A stretch of 64,000 nucleotides of DNA from NCBI GenBank assembly GCA_038025085.1, contig CM076144.1:20095501-20159500 (forward strand). The letters are read 5' to 3'. Position numbers and translations under genes: made by a program. Positions within the stretch are counted from its first letter, which is position 1; each line of letters opens with the position of its first letter. Below are positions 11,495 through 22,532 of the stretch, in pieces. Origin of the DNA: Tetragonia tetragonoides (taxonomy: Eukaryota > Streptophyta > Magnoliopsida > Caryophyllales > Aizoaceae). The notes below the pieces were generated by a model that ran no database searches, was not told where the DNA came from, and saw only the letters and a list, made by a program, of their open reading frames with translations.

Positions 11495-12145
11495 TCTAGG
11501 TTATGTCCGTACAAGATTAATCCGTACAAATAAGCATTTGTGATTAGTGTTAGTTATAGTGCACCCTGCATGTAATTAGCATAATTAACAAATGTAATTA
11601 GTTGTTATTTGAATTCCCTAAGTAGTTGCTGAGTAAGGCACGCCTAAGAGCACATGGGGCAGGTAAGGATGAAGAATGAGGCTCCTTACAGCTCACCCAC
11701 GTTTGTCCTTATGCAAGGACAAGCAACAACTGTCAAGTGGTCCAAAACGGAAGGAAATGAGCTCCAAATTGTACTGCACGTATTTGGCTCATTTCTGGGC
11801 AAAATACTGAAGTTTCATTTTGCTTGGGCACTACTCTTGGACAGCTCACCCTTTCTAGAGTATTCTTAGGTTATTAGGGCACATTTGTGACCCCTATAAA
11901 TATGTAAGAACAGCTGATGTAAAAGGCACTTGTTGATGAATGAAAAATACACGGCTGCTGCCTTCTTACAAATCTTGCGTTCTTTACAATAATCTTAGGG
12001 TTATTTGGTGAGCAAGTAGTATTCTTTATCCATAGCTTGGTGGTTTAATCCTTTATAGCTTTGGTGGTGATACTCATTATCCTTTCTTCTCTTAATCCTC
12101 TGTTTTTGTTTATAAATTGCTAAGGTTGTAATTGCAAACGTATCA
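11362..12145 (+). repeat. 3' LTR of element A
   Basis: 784 bp, matching the 5' LTR with six substitutions and no length change, followed by the second GTTTG target copy. Confidence 0.95.
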
Positions 12146-12150
12146 GTTTG

Positions 12151-13231
12151 GGATGAGTTCACACAATCTATCTAATTTGTTGACTCATATGATTTGGTTC
12201 AAAAATAATATGTATCTATTAAATCATATCAATTATAGTTAATTTGTTACGAGATATTAGTGCGGTTGAATGTAATCATATTTGTTCATCAATAATATTT
12301 TATTTAGTTGTGACTATATATTTCATCAAGTCTAACCATTTTTGATAAGTGATACGTGACAAATTTATACTTGTTCATAGATGTGATTATCTTCCTTCAT
12401 ATTTTCTATATACATTACTTGTAAACACAATTTTTTTAGCTTGATAAAAATAAATAATTAATTATCTAGCAAAGAAAGTAAAGAAAGAAAAGAAAAAAAA
12501 AAAAAAAAAAAAAAACAAGTGAAGACGAAAGTAAAAACAATTCATTTAGCTTGAGAAGGATTTTTCAATGGTGATGATTGAGTAGGTGGTACGCAACAAC
12601 ACATACGAACATTAAAACACAAGTTAATTGTTTAAAAGATTTTAAATATGTATATCTTTTTATTACAGTATTAAATCCGTATTCTTATAATAATATTTAA
12701 ATATTATACGAAATTATTCCACATCCAATTGAAAATTAGTCATGATTTAGATTACCCGATAATACATGTTCCTTAATTAATTAATTTATTTGTTTTAACA
12801 AGTTTAAGGAAGATTTTGCCTTCAATAGATGAGGTTGGAGAAGTGTATACATATTCAAATTCTATATTTGGTTACGATTACTTTGCCACTTGGTTGTGAC
12901 TAATTGTCAATCGTCATTGGTAAAATATCAATGGTTGGAGGAAAAAGGTCAAAATGGTGTGTGATAATTTAGGGTGTGTTATTTGTAACTAAAAGTCATT
13001 GAATTGAATTGAACTTAACTCAACATTTTAGTGAATTGAACTGAAGAAATATAAATATTTAAGGAAAAAAAGTATGTCACAAAATTGAACCAAAGTGAGC
13101 TGAGCTAATCTAATCTGAACTAAATCGAAAACTAAACAGAGAAGGAGAAAAGAACATAACCTTCAATGTGTGCTTTCCGAATTACTATTTTATTTTATAT
13201 AATGGTAAGGAAATGGTGACGTGAGGAGCGT
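12151..13231. other. AT-rich spacer
   Basis: Poly(A)-rich tract at about 12480-12515 and degenerate GAATTGAACT words at 13000-13130. No gene seen. Confidence 0.4.
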
Positions 13232-13239
13232 CTCCACCC

Positions 13240-13880
13240 CTAGGTTGCACCGATACCTGACCTAACAGCAGTATCTCGTATCTGATACATTTCGGATACC
13301 GATACTTCTAGGATACATGCCCGATGCTTGGGGATATGCACCCGATACGTATCGGAGAAGTGACCTATTTATTCCTATTAGTTTTTGAGCAAACAAGTTA
13401 CGGATATTCCTAGGATACCTGTTGGATACTTTAAGAATACTCCAAATTAGCAAACACTTCAATTAATTATATTCTTTAGCAACAAGTATTAAGTATTTAT
13501 TGAAATAGATCTCTATACATCCCAAAAGAAGTGGCATTTCTCTCTCATGATACCTTTATCTTGTCTGATCTGAAGGCTACCACCCACTGGAGCAACGGGT
13601 CGGTAACTCTCTATATTTTCCACACATCCATACCAACAACTTAGCCATCGACTTAGTCACACGTTTTCCATCTCTCATTTCGTATTCTTGATGGAGAATG
13701 ATATATACATGTTAACAATGATAGAGAAGGACATAAATTGTATTATACTTAATTTTTTTTTATTTAAATTGTTATATCATATATTTTATTATATTTTTGA
13801 CGTACCCGTATCCTCGAAAATTTGGATTTGTCGTATCCCGCACCCGTATCCGTATCAGTATTCGTACCCGTACAACATAG
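13240..13880. mobile_element. Non-autonomous hAT-type element
   Basis: 641 bp flanked by the 8-bp target duplication CTCCACCC (13232-13239 and 13881-13888). The ends are imperfect inverted repeats (CTAGGTTGCACCGATAC against CTATGTTGTACGGGTAC). Subterminal regions are filled with repeated GATACC/CGTATCC words, typical of hAT transposase binding regions. No transposase frame is present. Confidence 0.8.
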
Positions 13881-13888
13881 CTCCACCC

Positions 13889-14559
13889 AAGGATAGCTTC
13901 CAACTGTATCCACAATACTAGGAATATGGCTGAGAGAAAAAACACTTTAAGTTTAACTATCTAAAGTTTTCCTGATAAAAAAAAAAATGTTTTTAATGAA
14001 ATGATTAATTAAAAAACACAACATGTTAAAAGTAGAGGATTACCAAAAAGATATTTAAAAGAATGTGAAGCAAGTTTGAAACCGTGCACATTTCCTACCA
14101 ACAACTGTGCAAGGAACCAAATTTCTGCAACTTAACTGTAACTGTAACACATCTGCAATGCCTTAGAAAGATTTTCGATCATCACCGTAAGTCGGAATCA
14201 GATATCTCCTACCTTTCGCCAATCCCAGTCATACTCACCAGCACCAAATGAATTGAAGAAAGAAGAAGTGCTTGCTCCAAGTTAACCGTGACAGCCTGGT
14301 TGGCCACCTTACACCAACCGACGGCCACCCAATTAGCTGCTTTGCATCCTTTTCCTTATTTACTTGTTACACCTCATTTTCTTTTTTCTTTTTTATAATT
14401 TGAATGCTGTTATACCTCAATTTCGATCATATTCGGTCTACGGCATAAGGACTCTATCCGATTTTCCCATTTTATTACTTCCAAACAAACCCTTCTTAAT
14501 TAATATCTACAGTTTTTAATTGATTATTTTTACATTTATAAAACTATTAAAATTACTAT
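13889..14559. other. Gene-free spacer
   Basis: No coding or repeat structure I can support. Confidence 0.35.
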
Positions 14560-15074
14560 TTTTGGGGTCAAACTAATAAAGGGTCCAGATTTAATGGTAG
14601 CTAATCAATGGTCACAATTAAAATATTGTGATGGCTACAAAAAAATGGTAGCCACTATACATGTACCGGATGGATGGTGGTTGTTGGTTGGGGGAGTTTG
14701 GGGTACAATTAGATTTAAATGACTCACATGCATTCACACTTGAGGGTAATCTGGTCAGTTTATCCATAAAATTGGTCGGAAAAGGTAGAAAGGGGTGCCA
14801 CGATAGGCGTTTTATTTTTTTAAGGTGGTATCTAACAAACTTAAAGTTTTAAGGGGGTTCTTGGCAAGTTGAACCAAACTGAAGGGGGTTTTCGCCAAAT
14901 TTTCCTTTGAATATATAAATTATAAAAAATATGATTTTCCGAAAGTAATATTTTAAATGAATCTAACTGTAATATTTTTATATTGTAAATCCTTATATTT
15001 TTTCATAAATGAATCGTCAAAGTTTTGACCTTCAAAAAAATAAATGTTAAGGTTTTTCCGAAACCGAGGGAGTA
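14560..15074 (-). repeat. Dispersed unclassified repeat, copy 2
   Basis: Reverse-oriented, shortened relative of 4368-5270. It shares the blocks around TTCGCCAAATTTTCC (about 14890) and GGTTTTTCCGAAACCGAGGGAG (right edge, Stowaway-like, next to TA), plus an internal short palindrome around TGGCTACAAAAAAATGGTAGCC (about 14630-14655). Ends are approximate. Confidence 0.5.
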
Positions 15075-15142
15075 TGATTCTAGATTCACCAATGCTTCTC
15101 ATATTCCATTTCTATAAATGCTCTATACCATTACGTAACTAA

Positions 15143-15334
15143 GGTCTTGTTCTCTTTAACGGAATGGTGCGGGACGGTGAGGAACGAAACGGAACAGATT
15201 GGAACGAAACGGAACGGCGCGGCGCGGATAATTCAAAATTATGTGAGACAAAACGAAGTACAGAATGCGGCGCGGAACGGAACAGAACAGAAGGGAACGG
15301 AATGCAGCATAAAAACGACGAAAAAAACAGGTCC
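15143..15334. mobile_element. Harbinger/Tourist-like MITE
   Basis: 192 bp flanked by TAA on both sides (15140-15142 and 15335-15337). Inverted ends are GGTCTTGTTCTCTTT and GGACCTGTTTTTTTC. The interior is rich in GGAACG words. Related copies lie at about 60546-60694 and 60823-60936. ORFs inside are by-products of the repeat. Confidence 0.75.
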
Positions 15335-15337
15335 TAA

Positions 15338-16098
15338 GGGTGGACAATATATCAATCACAAAATTCACAATACTGTTCATAGCTAACCTTAGCTTTTAGA
15401 CCAATGCCAATTTGCCTATAATAGCGGCATTTCCTCCAGATTCGTTAGATTTCCCCAGATACTGTTAACAGCTAATCTCTGCATAAAATTAATACAAAAG
15501 GACATTGAAATCAATGAAAATGTGAGCAGCAGATGTCATGTGAAAGTACAGGTTTTAAAAGGACTAAAACTCAATGAGACATGAACAATCCTATAATCAA
15601 GGCATGCAACTGCTAATCCTCGGACATTATTGTATGCAACTTTACAGATTTCTTCAACCCCAAGAAGAGATGATCAATCAGATTAATTGCCCTACAATAA
15701 AATAAATAAATAAATAACAAACAACAACAATATGAAAACTGGGGTTGGATGTTGGAACCCTCTGTTTACTTACTATTCGATTAAATATTTATCAACTGTC
15801 ATACAAAGAATAACCAATTGTTTTGACCTCCTATTTTCCTGTGATTCAACCTACTTACCTGTTCATTGGGATGGAATATTTACTTGGTAACAGACTAACA
15901 GTTGTACACCTTGAACAGCTGGAATTACAAAAGTACATGATGCTTACAAAGGTCCCAATATAAACAGTATTTTTTTCTTTTTCCGGAAATACTCATATAA
16001 GATGGTTTTAGCGTGTGACCACGGAATTATGGATGCATTTTTCACACGAAATTATGGATGCATTTTGAACAAAACATGTTACTTTGAGACTAAAAAAG
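15338..16098. other. Gene-free spacer
   Basis: A short (AAAT)n stretch near 15698-15715. No gene supported. Confidence 0.35.
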
Positions 16099-16110
16099 TA
16101 GTGTTACTTC

Positions 16111-16300
16111 ACCAATAAATGGTTGAGTTGAGTAATTCAACACTCTCATACCTTAAGCAAAGTCGAGGATTCGAATCTTGTGAATGGTGAAACAACTTAC
16201 TGGGAGCACTTTATCCCTTCCTGGACTGACCCAGTGTGAACATGATTAGTCTTGGCTCGAAGAGTTTAGATGAACCTGTGGTTAAACAAAGAAATAATAC
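16111..16300 (+). mobile_element. SINE with 12-bp target duplication
   Basis: 190 bp between two copies of TAGTGTTACTTC (16099-16110 and 16301-16312). The head has a pol III B-box (GATTCGAATC, 16168-16177) and a plausible A-box-like GGTTGAGTTGAGT (about 16121-16133). The tail is A-rich (AAACAAAGAAATAATAC). The tRNA-derived head, size, A-rich tail and long target duplication fit a plant SINE. The family is not named. Confidence 0.7.
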
Positions 16301-16312
16301 TAGTGTTACTTC

Positions 16313-16848
16313 TTTTTAAACACCTTGAGCACGAGAGCAATGGGGACACTATTCACAAATATAGGGGTCACTTATTATGTTTAGTGACCTTTGTTCACTA
16401 AAAAACTGACCCTCATCTTACATTCTTACCGGAAGTTATGGTAAGGCAGTCTTACACAAATTTGTGTTTTTAAAATAATTTACTAGGACAAATAAATAAA
16501 ATAAAAGATATCTATTGAAAACTGATGTTTTTAAATGTGGTTTCTCAAAAATAGTTCTTGTAGTAAATTATGTGTTTGGGTAACTGCCAAACAGTTTACT
16601 AGGATATAAAGTCATTCCTGAAAGTGGAGTGAAAACCAATCACAATATTAGGTTTGAAATCTAAGCTTACATTGGGGGTATAGCAAACGTGCATTCCCCA
16701 TAAATTTGGGAAGTACCATCAAAGTTTGTCACTCAGTATCCATAGCCCACTGAACAAAAATCCAAATTTCACCTACAACAGATCAGTTCAATCTTCTTCC
16801 CAGTCTCTTTTCTAGGGAGATAAACCCATCAATTAGCAGACAGAACCA
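16313..16848 (+). other. 5' flank of WAKL-2
   Basis: Upstream region and leader of WAKL-2. The last ~110 bases (CAGTCTCTTTTCTAGGGAGA and the CAGACAG leader) resemble the leaders of WAKL-3, WAKL-4 and the 30.8-kb relic, so this is shared promoter/5' UTR sequence. No definite TATA box. Confidence 0.5.
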
Positions 16849-19062
16849 ATGCAGAATCATAAGCCGTGTCGAAAGCTAAAGCTGCTAGTACTGCTCCTGG
16901 TACTGTCTTTCACAGGAACTGTACTAGCCACACTTCAATGTGCAGATTGTGGCAATAACCCGGTACCATATCCTCTTAGTACTTCATCAACCTGTGGTGA
17001 CCAGTCATATAAAGTGAGGTGCACCACGAGAACATTATGGCTTGATACTCTCAATGGATCGTCGTACATGATCACATCGATCTCCCCTCAGAATCGACGA
17101 CTGATTATCCGCCCACAGGGATTCCTTTCAAACAGGTGCACAACAGCAGATGTCCAATCTGGGGGACTCTGGCTTAATGACACTCTGCCCTTTACCATCT
17201 CTGACAGTAACACTGTTTTTATATTGAACTGCGCGAATATAACCTTGAAGCCTATGGATTGTGGTTCCAGTAGTCTGTGCCATGCCTACGTCAAGGGGAA
17301 TGCTGAAGCTTCCACAAGGTGCAGTAACATGACTTATTGCTGTTCGTACACAACTGGTGGGTCTAAAACTGCGTATAGGATCGATATTACTAAGGATGAT
17401 TGTCCAGCATACAGGAGCTTTATCAACTTAAAGGCTTCAATGCCTGTAAGGAAGTGGCCTCAACCTGGGGTGGAAATACAATGGGAAGTGCCTCAAGAAC
17501 CTATATGCACATTGCCTTTTCATTGCACTGGTTTGGCCAATTCGACTTGTTTGCCTGATCCAGGTAAAGCAGGACAGAAGAGATGCCTGTGCAATTCGGG
17601 ATTCCAGTGGAATCTGACTAATGGAATCTGCGACAGTAAGTGACCTTTTTCGAGCTGTTTTTTCACTCACACTTCGTGCCCTGCAAAACAAAGCACCAAA
17701 GTACCTAAATTACAAGAAAATGTAATCATAAGAGTAGTGAGCTCCCCTGCTATAAATACTCAGATAATACACGAAATTGGTTAGCTTCGAGTCCTTGCAT
17801 TTTTCTGGCATTAGCTCTGCATTTCCTTATTTTCATGAGCAATTGAATACAGTTTTTCAGCACTATTCAAGTTAGTGCTATGTCATGAGAATTTATAGTA
17901 ATTGGTACACCTTACAATTGCAGTTAAACGGTGTGTAGGAAGAAAACACTGTGCACGCCATATAAACCTGAAGCAACTCTATAGAGGCTTGTCACTTTCC
18001 ACATCAGGAATCATACTCGTAATACTGTTTGTGGTACTAGTTCACAAGCACAATCAGCACATTAAGAGAGAGGCTCACCACAAGCTAGTCAAGCAACGAG
18101 AAGAGATTTTAAATGCAAACAACAATGGCAAGGCCGCTAAGCTCTTCTTTGGCAAAGACATTAAAAGAGCAACAAACAACTTTTCCAAAGAAAATCTCCT
18201 TGGAGTCGGTGGATTTGGAGAAGTATTCAAGGGTATCCTCCAAGATGGAATCTTAACTGCAGTAAAAAGGGCAAAGTCTGGATGCACTCTTGGTATGGAC
18301 CAAGTCCTAAATGAGGTCTGCATTCTTTGCCAAGTAAATCATCGAAGTCTAGTCCGACTACTGGGTTGTTGTGTTGAACTAGAAGAGCCTGTATTAGTTT
18401 ATGAGTACGTTCCAAGTGGCACACTCTTTGATCATTTACATGGGCGGTACTCTAATGATTGGGGAACTCTCACTTGGCAACGGAGACTCTTCATTGCTCA
18501 GCAAATAGCAGATGGTCTCGCTTATCTCCATTTTTCTGCAGTGCCACCTATTTTCCACCGCGATATAAAATCAAGCAACATCTTGCTAGATGAAAAACTT
18601 GATGCTAAAGTTTCAGATTTCGGTCTGTCAAGGCTCATTGACACAGAGGCAACCCATATTTCAACATGTGCTCAGGGAACCTTAGGGTACCTTGACCCTG
18701 AATACTATCAGAACTTCCAACTAACAGACAGAAGTGATGTCTACAGCTTTGGGGTTGTTCTTTTAGAGCTACTTACTTCTAAGAAAGCCATAGATTTTAA
18801 CAGGGATCATGAAAATGTGAACCTTGTTGTTCATGTGAGTAAATTTGCAGAGGATGAGAGACTCTTGGATGCTGTAGACCCTGGACTCAAGACGAAAGCA
18901 AGCAGATTAGAATCGGAAACAATGAAAGCTTTGGGGCTTCTTGCATTAGCATGTGCCGATGAACAGAGGAAGAATCGTCCTTCAATGAGAGAAGTTGCTG
19001 ATGAACTTAGTTACATCATTAGTATAATTTCCAAAGAGTCAAAAGAATTTCCCAAAGCTTAA
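16849..19062 (+). CDS. WAKL-2: wall-associated receptor kinase-like (WAKL20/15 type)
   Basis: Two exons, 16849-17635 and 17924-19062, joined in phase 1, encode 641 residues. The protein has a signal peptide (about 1-27) and a Cys-rich pectin-binding-type domain with CADCGNNPVPYPLST. A WAK-associated C-terminal module (GFQWNLTNGIC) follows, then a juxtamembrane basic stretch and one membrane span (about 285-303). The Ser/Thr kinase has GVGGFGEV (about 356-363), AVKRAK, HRDIKSSNILLD and DFGLSR, so it is an RD kinase with all catalytic residues. It is predicted to sit in the plasma membrane and sense cell-wall pectin or fragments; the ligand is inferred from family membership. Compared with WAKL-1, -3 and -4 it lacks the second intron: LYRG runs straight into the membrane span. 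The start is the first ATG and aligns with WAKL-4. Intact, probably functional. Confidence 0.93.
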
Positions 19063-19340
19063 ATCATTTGCTGAAAGGACTGCAGATCATACCTAGTGGT
19101 TAACAGATGTTTTTATCTGCTATGCCAACTATGCGTCACTTTTAATATGCATTTGTTTTGCATAGAATGGATTTGAGTTTCCTTCACACAATTATTGGTG
19201 TTATTTCTCCTGCAAGTTGTATTCTTTAGAACAGCTGGAATCTTTGTTACTCAAGATGCAATTGTAAGAGAAACTAAGTTGAAACGACCATTGAATGCCT
19301 TGAAGAGAGACTCTTTGAGTTAAAACTTATCAAAACTAGT

Positions 19341-20205
19341 TGATGCGGGAGCAAGTGTGCAAAGTAAACAGAATAACCAAGAAACTAGCAAGAGAACATC
19401 TATTCCTGTTTACATCGAGTTTCTTTGGTGGTTATGCATTAAATTGACTCCTATAAAGATAATTACATGGAATTTCCATACAAGATCGGGATTAAAGCTC
19501 TTATTATATGATAACATTCGTTATAAGGATTCCCGTAATTTTGACAGCTTCTACACTGGTTCGTATTTTGATCATAACTCACTCATAAGACATGGGATTA
19601 TGGTGATTCAAAATTCTGTAGAAAGCTGGAAACAAGATCTAAAACTCCCATGCTTTGAGTTTTCCCATATTCAGAATGTAACGGGGTTGAAAAGGCAATT
19701 GAAGTTACGATGCAAAGATGTTACAACCGGTTTTATTCTTGGGCGCCAAGTAACTAGCTGTTTAAGTTTTATTTCGTTTGGTTGTTTCCTTAATTAGTTA
19801 GAGTATGTTTAGGAAAGTAATAATCTGATTATTATTAGCATTAGGAGTCCATTAGGAATTAGGAAAGCTGTTAGTTAGTTCGTTTTACTTTTGTAATCAG
19901 TTTCGTAGTTAGTTTCCTATTTGGATTAGGATTAGAATTCCGAATAGCTTTAGATTTCTTTGTCTATAAATAGGGGAGAGCTTTGCTATTGTAAACTCGT
20001 GCTTTTATGATTAATTTTTGAATACGTGAGTATTTACCCCTCAAATTGAGTGATTCAGGTTGAAACCCTTGTGTGTGATGCGCAAGTCTTGTTCTTGAGT
20101 GATTCTTGAACGAAAAACCCCAACCCCTTGAGTGATTTGAGAGGTATATCCCTTTTATTGTTTTGTTTATCAAAAATACAGAAAATCCCTAAATAAATCA
20201 CATCA
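19341..20205 (+). repeat. 5' LTR of element B
   Basis: 865 bp with a TATA box (TATAAATAG, about 19965). Carries an open frame of about 146 codons (19357-19797), also present in the 3' LTR. Confidence 0.92.
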
Positions 20206-20208
20206 AAT

Positions 20209-20220
20209 TGGTATCAGAGC
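20209..20220 (+). other. Primer binding site, element B
   Basis: TGGTATCAGAGC, three bases after the 5' LTR; initiator tRNA-Met type. Confidence 0.93.
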
Positions 20221-20368
20221 TAAAGGTTTGAGCTTTCTTAAGTTTAAACAACACGGTCCTGAGCATAAACACGACACCATAGCGAGCTTTCGAGAAAGAT
20301 TCTTGCAAGATCCGCCCTTTGTTCAAGAAGACAGCCAAGAAACCCCCAAGAAACCTACAACCGAAGCT

Positions 20369-21589
20369 ATGGGTGACCCCAACGAACTAGCAAAGTTGTT
20401 AACAGCCATGGAGGATCTTAGGGCATCTTTCAAAACTCAAGAAGAGCGGATGGCAGAGCGGATGGCTGCTATGGAAAGAAGAAACCAAGAAGATAGGGAA
20501 AACATGGAGACAAGGATGCGCAGATTTAATTGGAGAAACCACAACCGTGACCCCGACTTCGATGAGGAGTTTGAAGACACAAGTGAGATTAGAACCAATG
20601 ACGCTCCTAAACCACGACACCCCTATGATGATGATAGGAACTTGAAAGTCGAACTCCCTGAATATGACGGTTCCTACGATCCAGAGGCCTTTCTTGATTG
20701 GCTTAGAACTATGGAGAGAGTGTTTGAATACAAGGAGTATGATGAGCGGCGAAGATGCAAGTTAGCCACGCATAAACTCACCAAGCATGCTTCTTTTTGG
20801 TATGAAAAACTAAAGGCTCGACGCAAGAAGGACGGGAAAGCAAAGATTGAGACTTGGGACAAACTCAAGAAACATTTAAGGAACCGATTTTTGCCTAAAG
20901 AGTTTGAGCAAGCACAGTTCTTGAAACTCACGTCCTTAAGCCAAGAAACCTCAAGTGTACAAGACTACCTCCAAAAGTTTGAAAACGCGCACATGATGTG
21001 TGATCTCGTGGAGAAGGAGGAGTTAAAGATTGCAAGATTCATCAAAGGACTAAACTCAACTCTAAGGCACAAGGTGGAGCTTGTTCCTTTCATATCCTTT
21101 GAGTATGTATGCAAGATAGCTCTCAAGATTGAGAGGCAAGAGAGGGAGCAACAATTAGTGCACCTACGAGCACAACAAACATACCAACAAGCGCTTCAAC
21201 GTCGAAATCATAAGTTGGAGTACATGAAAGGGTGCATAATAAATGATCAACCCATCAATGAAGATAGGCTCTTTGTTGTGGATACATTCAAAGGAAAACC
21301 AGATCTTGATGATTACTTTAAAGATATTGTTCCTATGGAAGATTCACAAGAAAAGACCAATAACATTGACCCCCTTATTGTTGTTCAAGTTAATAATTCA
21401 AGCCTACCAACTGTGGTTGATGAGTTTATCGAAGAAATATTCATTGAACCAGAAAATATTGGTGATTTCCTTGAAGATCTTGATTACATTGATGACATGC
21501 AAGAGAACAAGAAAAAGATGTCCATCAAGAAGACAGCAGCAAGGCTCTTAACCTTGTGGGTTCATTGGAAATTTGTAAGGAAAATTTGA
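20369..21589 (+). CDS. Gag of element B (frameshifted tail)
   Basis: The first in-frame ATG is 20369 (MGDPNELAKLL); the frame is open further upstream without an ATG. The N terminus is a charged coiled coil rich in RMAERM and MERRNQ. The retrotransposon gag domain follows (LPEYDGSYDPEAFLDWL to SLSQETSSVQDYL), then a basic stretch (KIERQEREQQ) and an acidic tail. No CCHC zinc knuckle is visible. Compared with element D it lacks 46 bp after DDMQE, which shifts the frame and gives about 25 novel residues before the stop. It could form particles or be packaged in trans, but the tail is abnormal. Confidence 0.85.
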   Translation: MGDPNELAKLLTAMEDLRASFKTQEERMAERMAAMERRNQEDRENMETRMRRFNWRNHNRDPDFDEEFEDTSEIRTNDAPKPRHPYDDDRNLKVELPEYDGSYDPEAFLDWLRTMERVFEYKEYDERRRCKLATHKLTKHASFWYEKLKARRKKDGKAKIETWDKLKKHLRNRFLPKEFEQAQFLKLTSLSQETSSVQDYLQKFENAHMMCDLVEKEELKIARFIKGLNSTLRHKVELVPFISFEYVCKIALKIERQEREQQLVHLRAQQTYQQALQRRNHKLEYMKGCIINDQPINEDRLFVVDTFKGKPDLDDYFKDIVPMEDSQEKTNNIDPLIVVQVNNSSLPTVVDEFIEEIFIEPENIGDFLEDLDYIDDMQENKKKMSIKKTAARLLTLWVHWKFVRKI

Positions 21590-21647
21590 TGAATATACAC
21601 GTTGGGGAGAAGATTACTACATACGAAGAATTGAGGACAATTCTTTT

Positions 21648-21662
21648 TGAAGAAAGGGAGAT
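21648..21662 (+). other. Polypurine tract, element B
   Basis: A purine-rich GAAGAAAGGGAGAT stretch directly before the 3' LTR. Confidence 0.85.
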
Positions 21663-22527
21663 TGATGCGGGAGCAAGTGTGCAAAGTAAACAGAACAACC
21701 AAGGAACTAGCAAGAGAACATCTATTCCTGTTTACATCGAGTTTCTTTGGTGGTTATGCATTAAATTGGCTCCTATAAAGATAATTACATGGAATTTCCA
21801 TACAAGATCGGGATTAAAGCTCTTATTATATGATAACGTTCGTTATAAGGATTCCCGTAATTTTGACAACTTCTACACTGGTTCGTATTTCGATCATAAC
21901 TCACTCATACGACATGGGATTATGGTGATTCAAAATTCTGTAGAAAGCTGGAAACAAGATCTAAAACTCCCATGCTTTGAGTTTTCCCATATTCAGAATG
22001 TAACGGGGTTGAAAAGGCAATTGAAGTTACGATGCAAAGATGTTACAACCGGTTTTATTCTTGGGCGCCAAGTAACTAGCTGTTTAAGTTTTATTTCGTT
22101 TGGTTGTTTCCTTAATTAGTTAGAGTATGTTTAGGAAAGTAATAATCTGATTATTATTAGCATTAGGAGTCCATTAGGAATTAGGAAAGCTGTTAGTTAG
22201 TTCATTTTACTTTTGTAATCAGTTTCGTAGTTAGTTTCCTATTTGGATTAGGATTAGAATTCCGAATAGCTTTAGATTTCTTTGTCTATAAATAGGGGAG
22301 AGCTTTGCTATTGTAAACTCGTGCTTTTATGATTAATTTTTGAATACGTGAGTATTTACCCCTCAAACTGAGTGATTCAGGTTGAAACCCTTGTGTGTGA
22401 TGCGCAAGTCTTGTTCTTGAGTGAGTCTTGAACGAAAAACTCCAACCCCTTGAGTGATTCGAGAGGTATATCCCTTTTATTGTTTTGTTTATCAAAAATA
22501 CAGAAAATCCCTAAATAAACCACATCA
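21663..22527 (+). repeat. 3' LTR of element B
   Basis: 865 bp, same length as the 5' LTR. The downstream part of the gag-tail frame (from 21556) reads through the LTR start into the LTR-internal ORF and ends at 22119. Confidence 0.92.
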
Positions 22528-22532
22528 CTAGT

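Larger units (their letters stand above)
7016..12145 (+). mobile_element. Ty3/gypsy LTR retrotransposon (element A), internally deleted
   Basis: A 5130-bp element bounded by two 784-bp LTRs, TG...CA ends, and the 5-bp target duplication GTTTG (7011-7015 and 12146-12150). A tRNA-Met primer site follows the 5' LTR and a purine tract precedes the 3' LTR. By eye the LTRs differ at six positions (0.8 %), so insertion is recent. The gag-pol frame has one in-frame stop, and the region from late RNase H through most of integrase is missing, so the element is not autonomous. The gag, protease, RT, RNase H, integrase order is Ty3/gypsy. No chromodomain is seen at the C terminus. I do not assign a clade. 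Confidence 0.95.
19341..22527 (+). mobile_element. Gag-only LTR retrotransposon (TR-GAG type, element B)
   Basis: A 3187-bp element with two 865-bp LTRs, TG...CA ends and the 5-bp target duplication CTAGT (19336-19340 and 22528-22532). The interior holds a tRNA-Met primer site, one gag ORF and a purine tract. There is no protease, RT or integrase. This layout matches the TR-GAG class of non-autonomous plant LTR elements. By eye the LTRs differ at about 13 sites (1.5 %). A second member, element D, lies at 51184-54402. Movement would need enzymes from another Ty3/gypsy element. Confidence 0.92.

Noticed and set aside
15147..15386. Overlapping plus and minus frames of 74-79 codons
   Set aside because: They lie in a Harbinger-like MITE made of GGAACG words.
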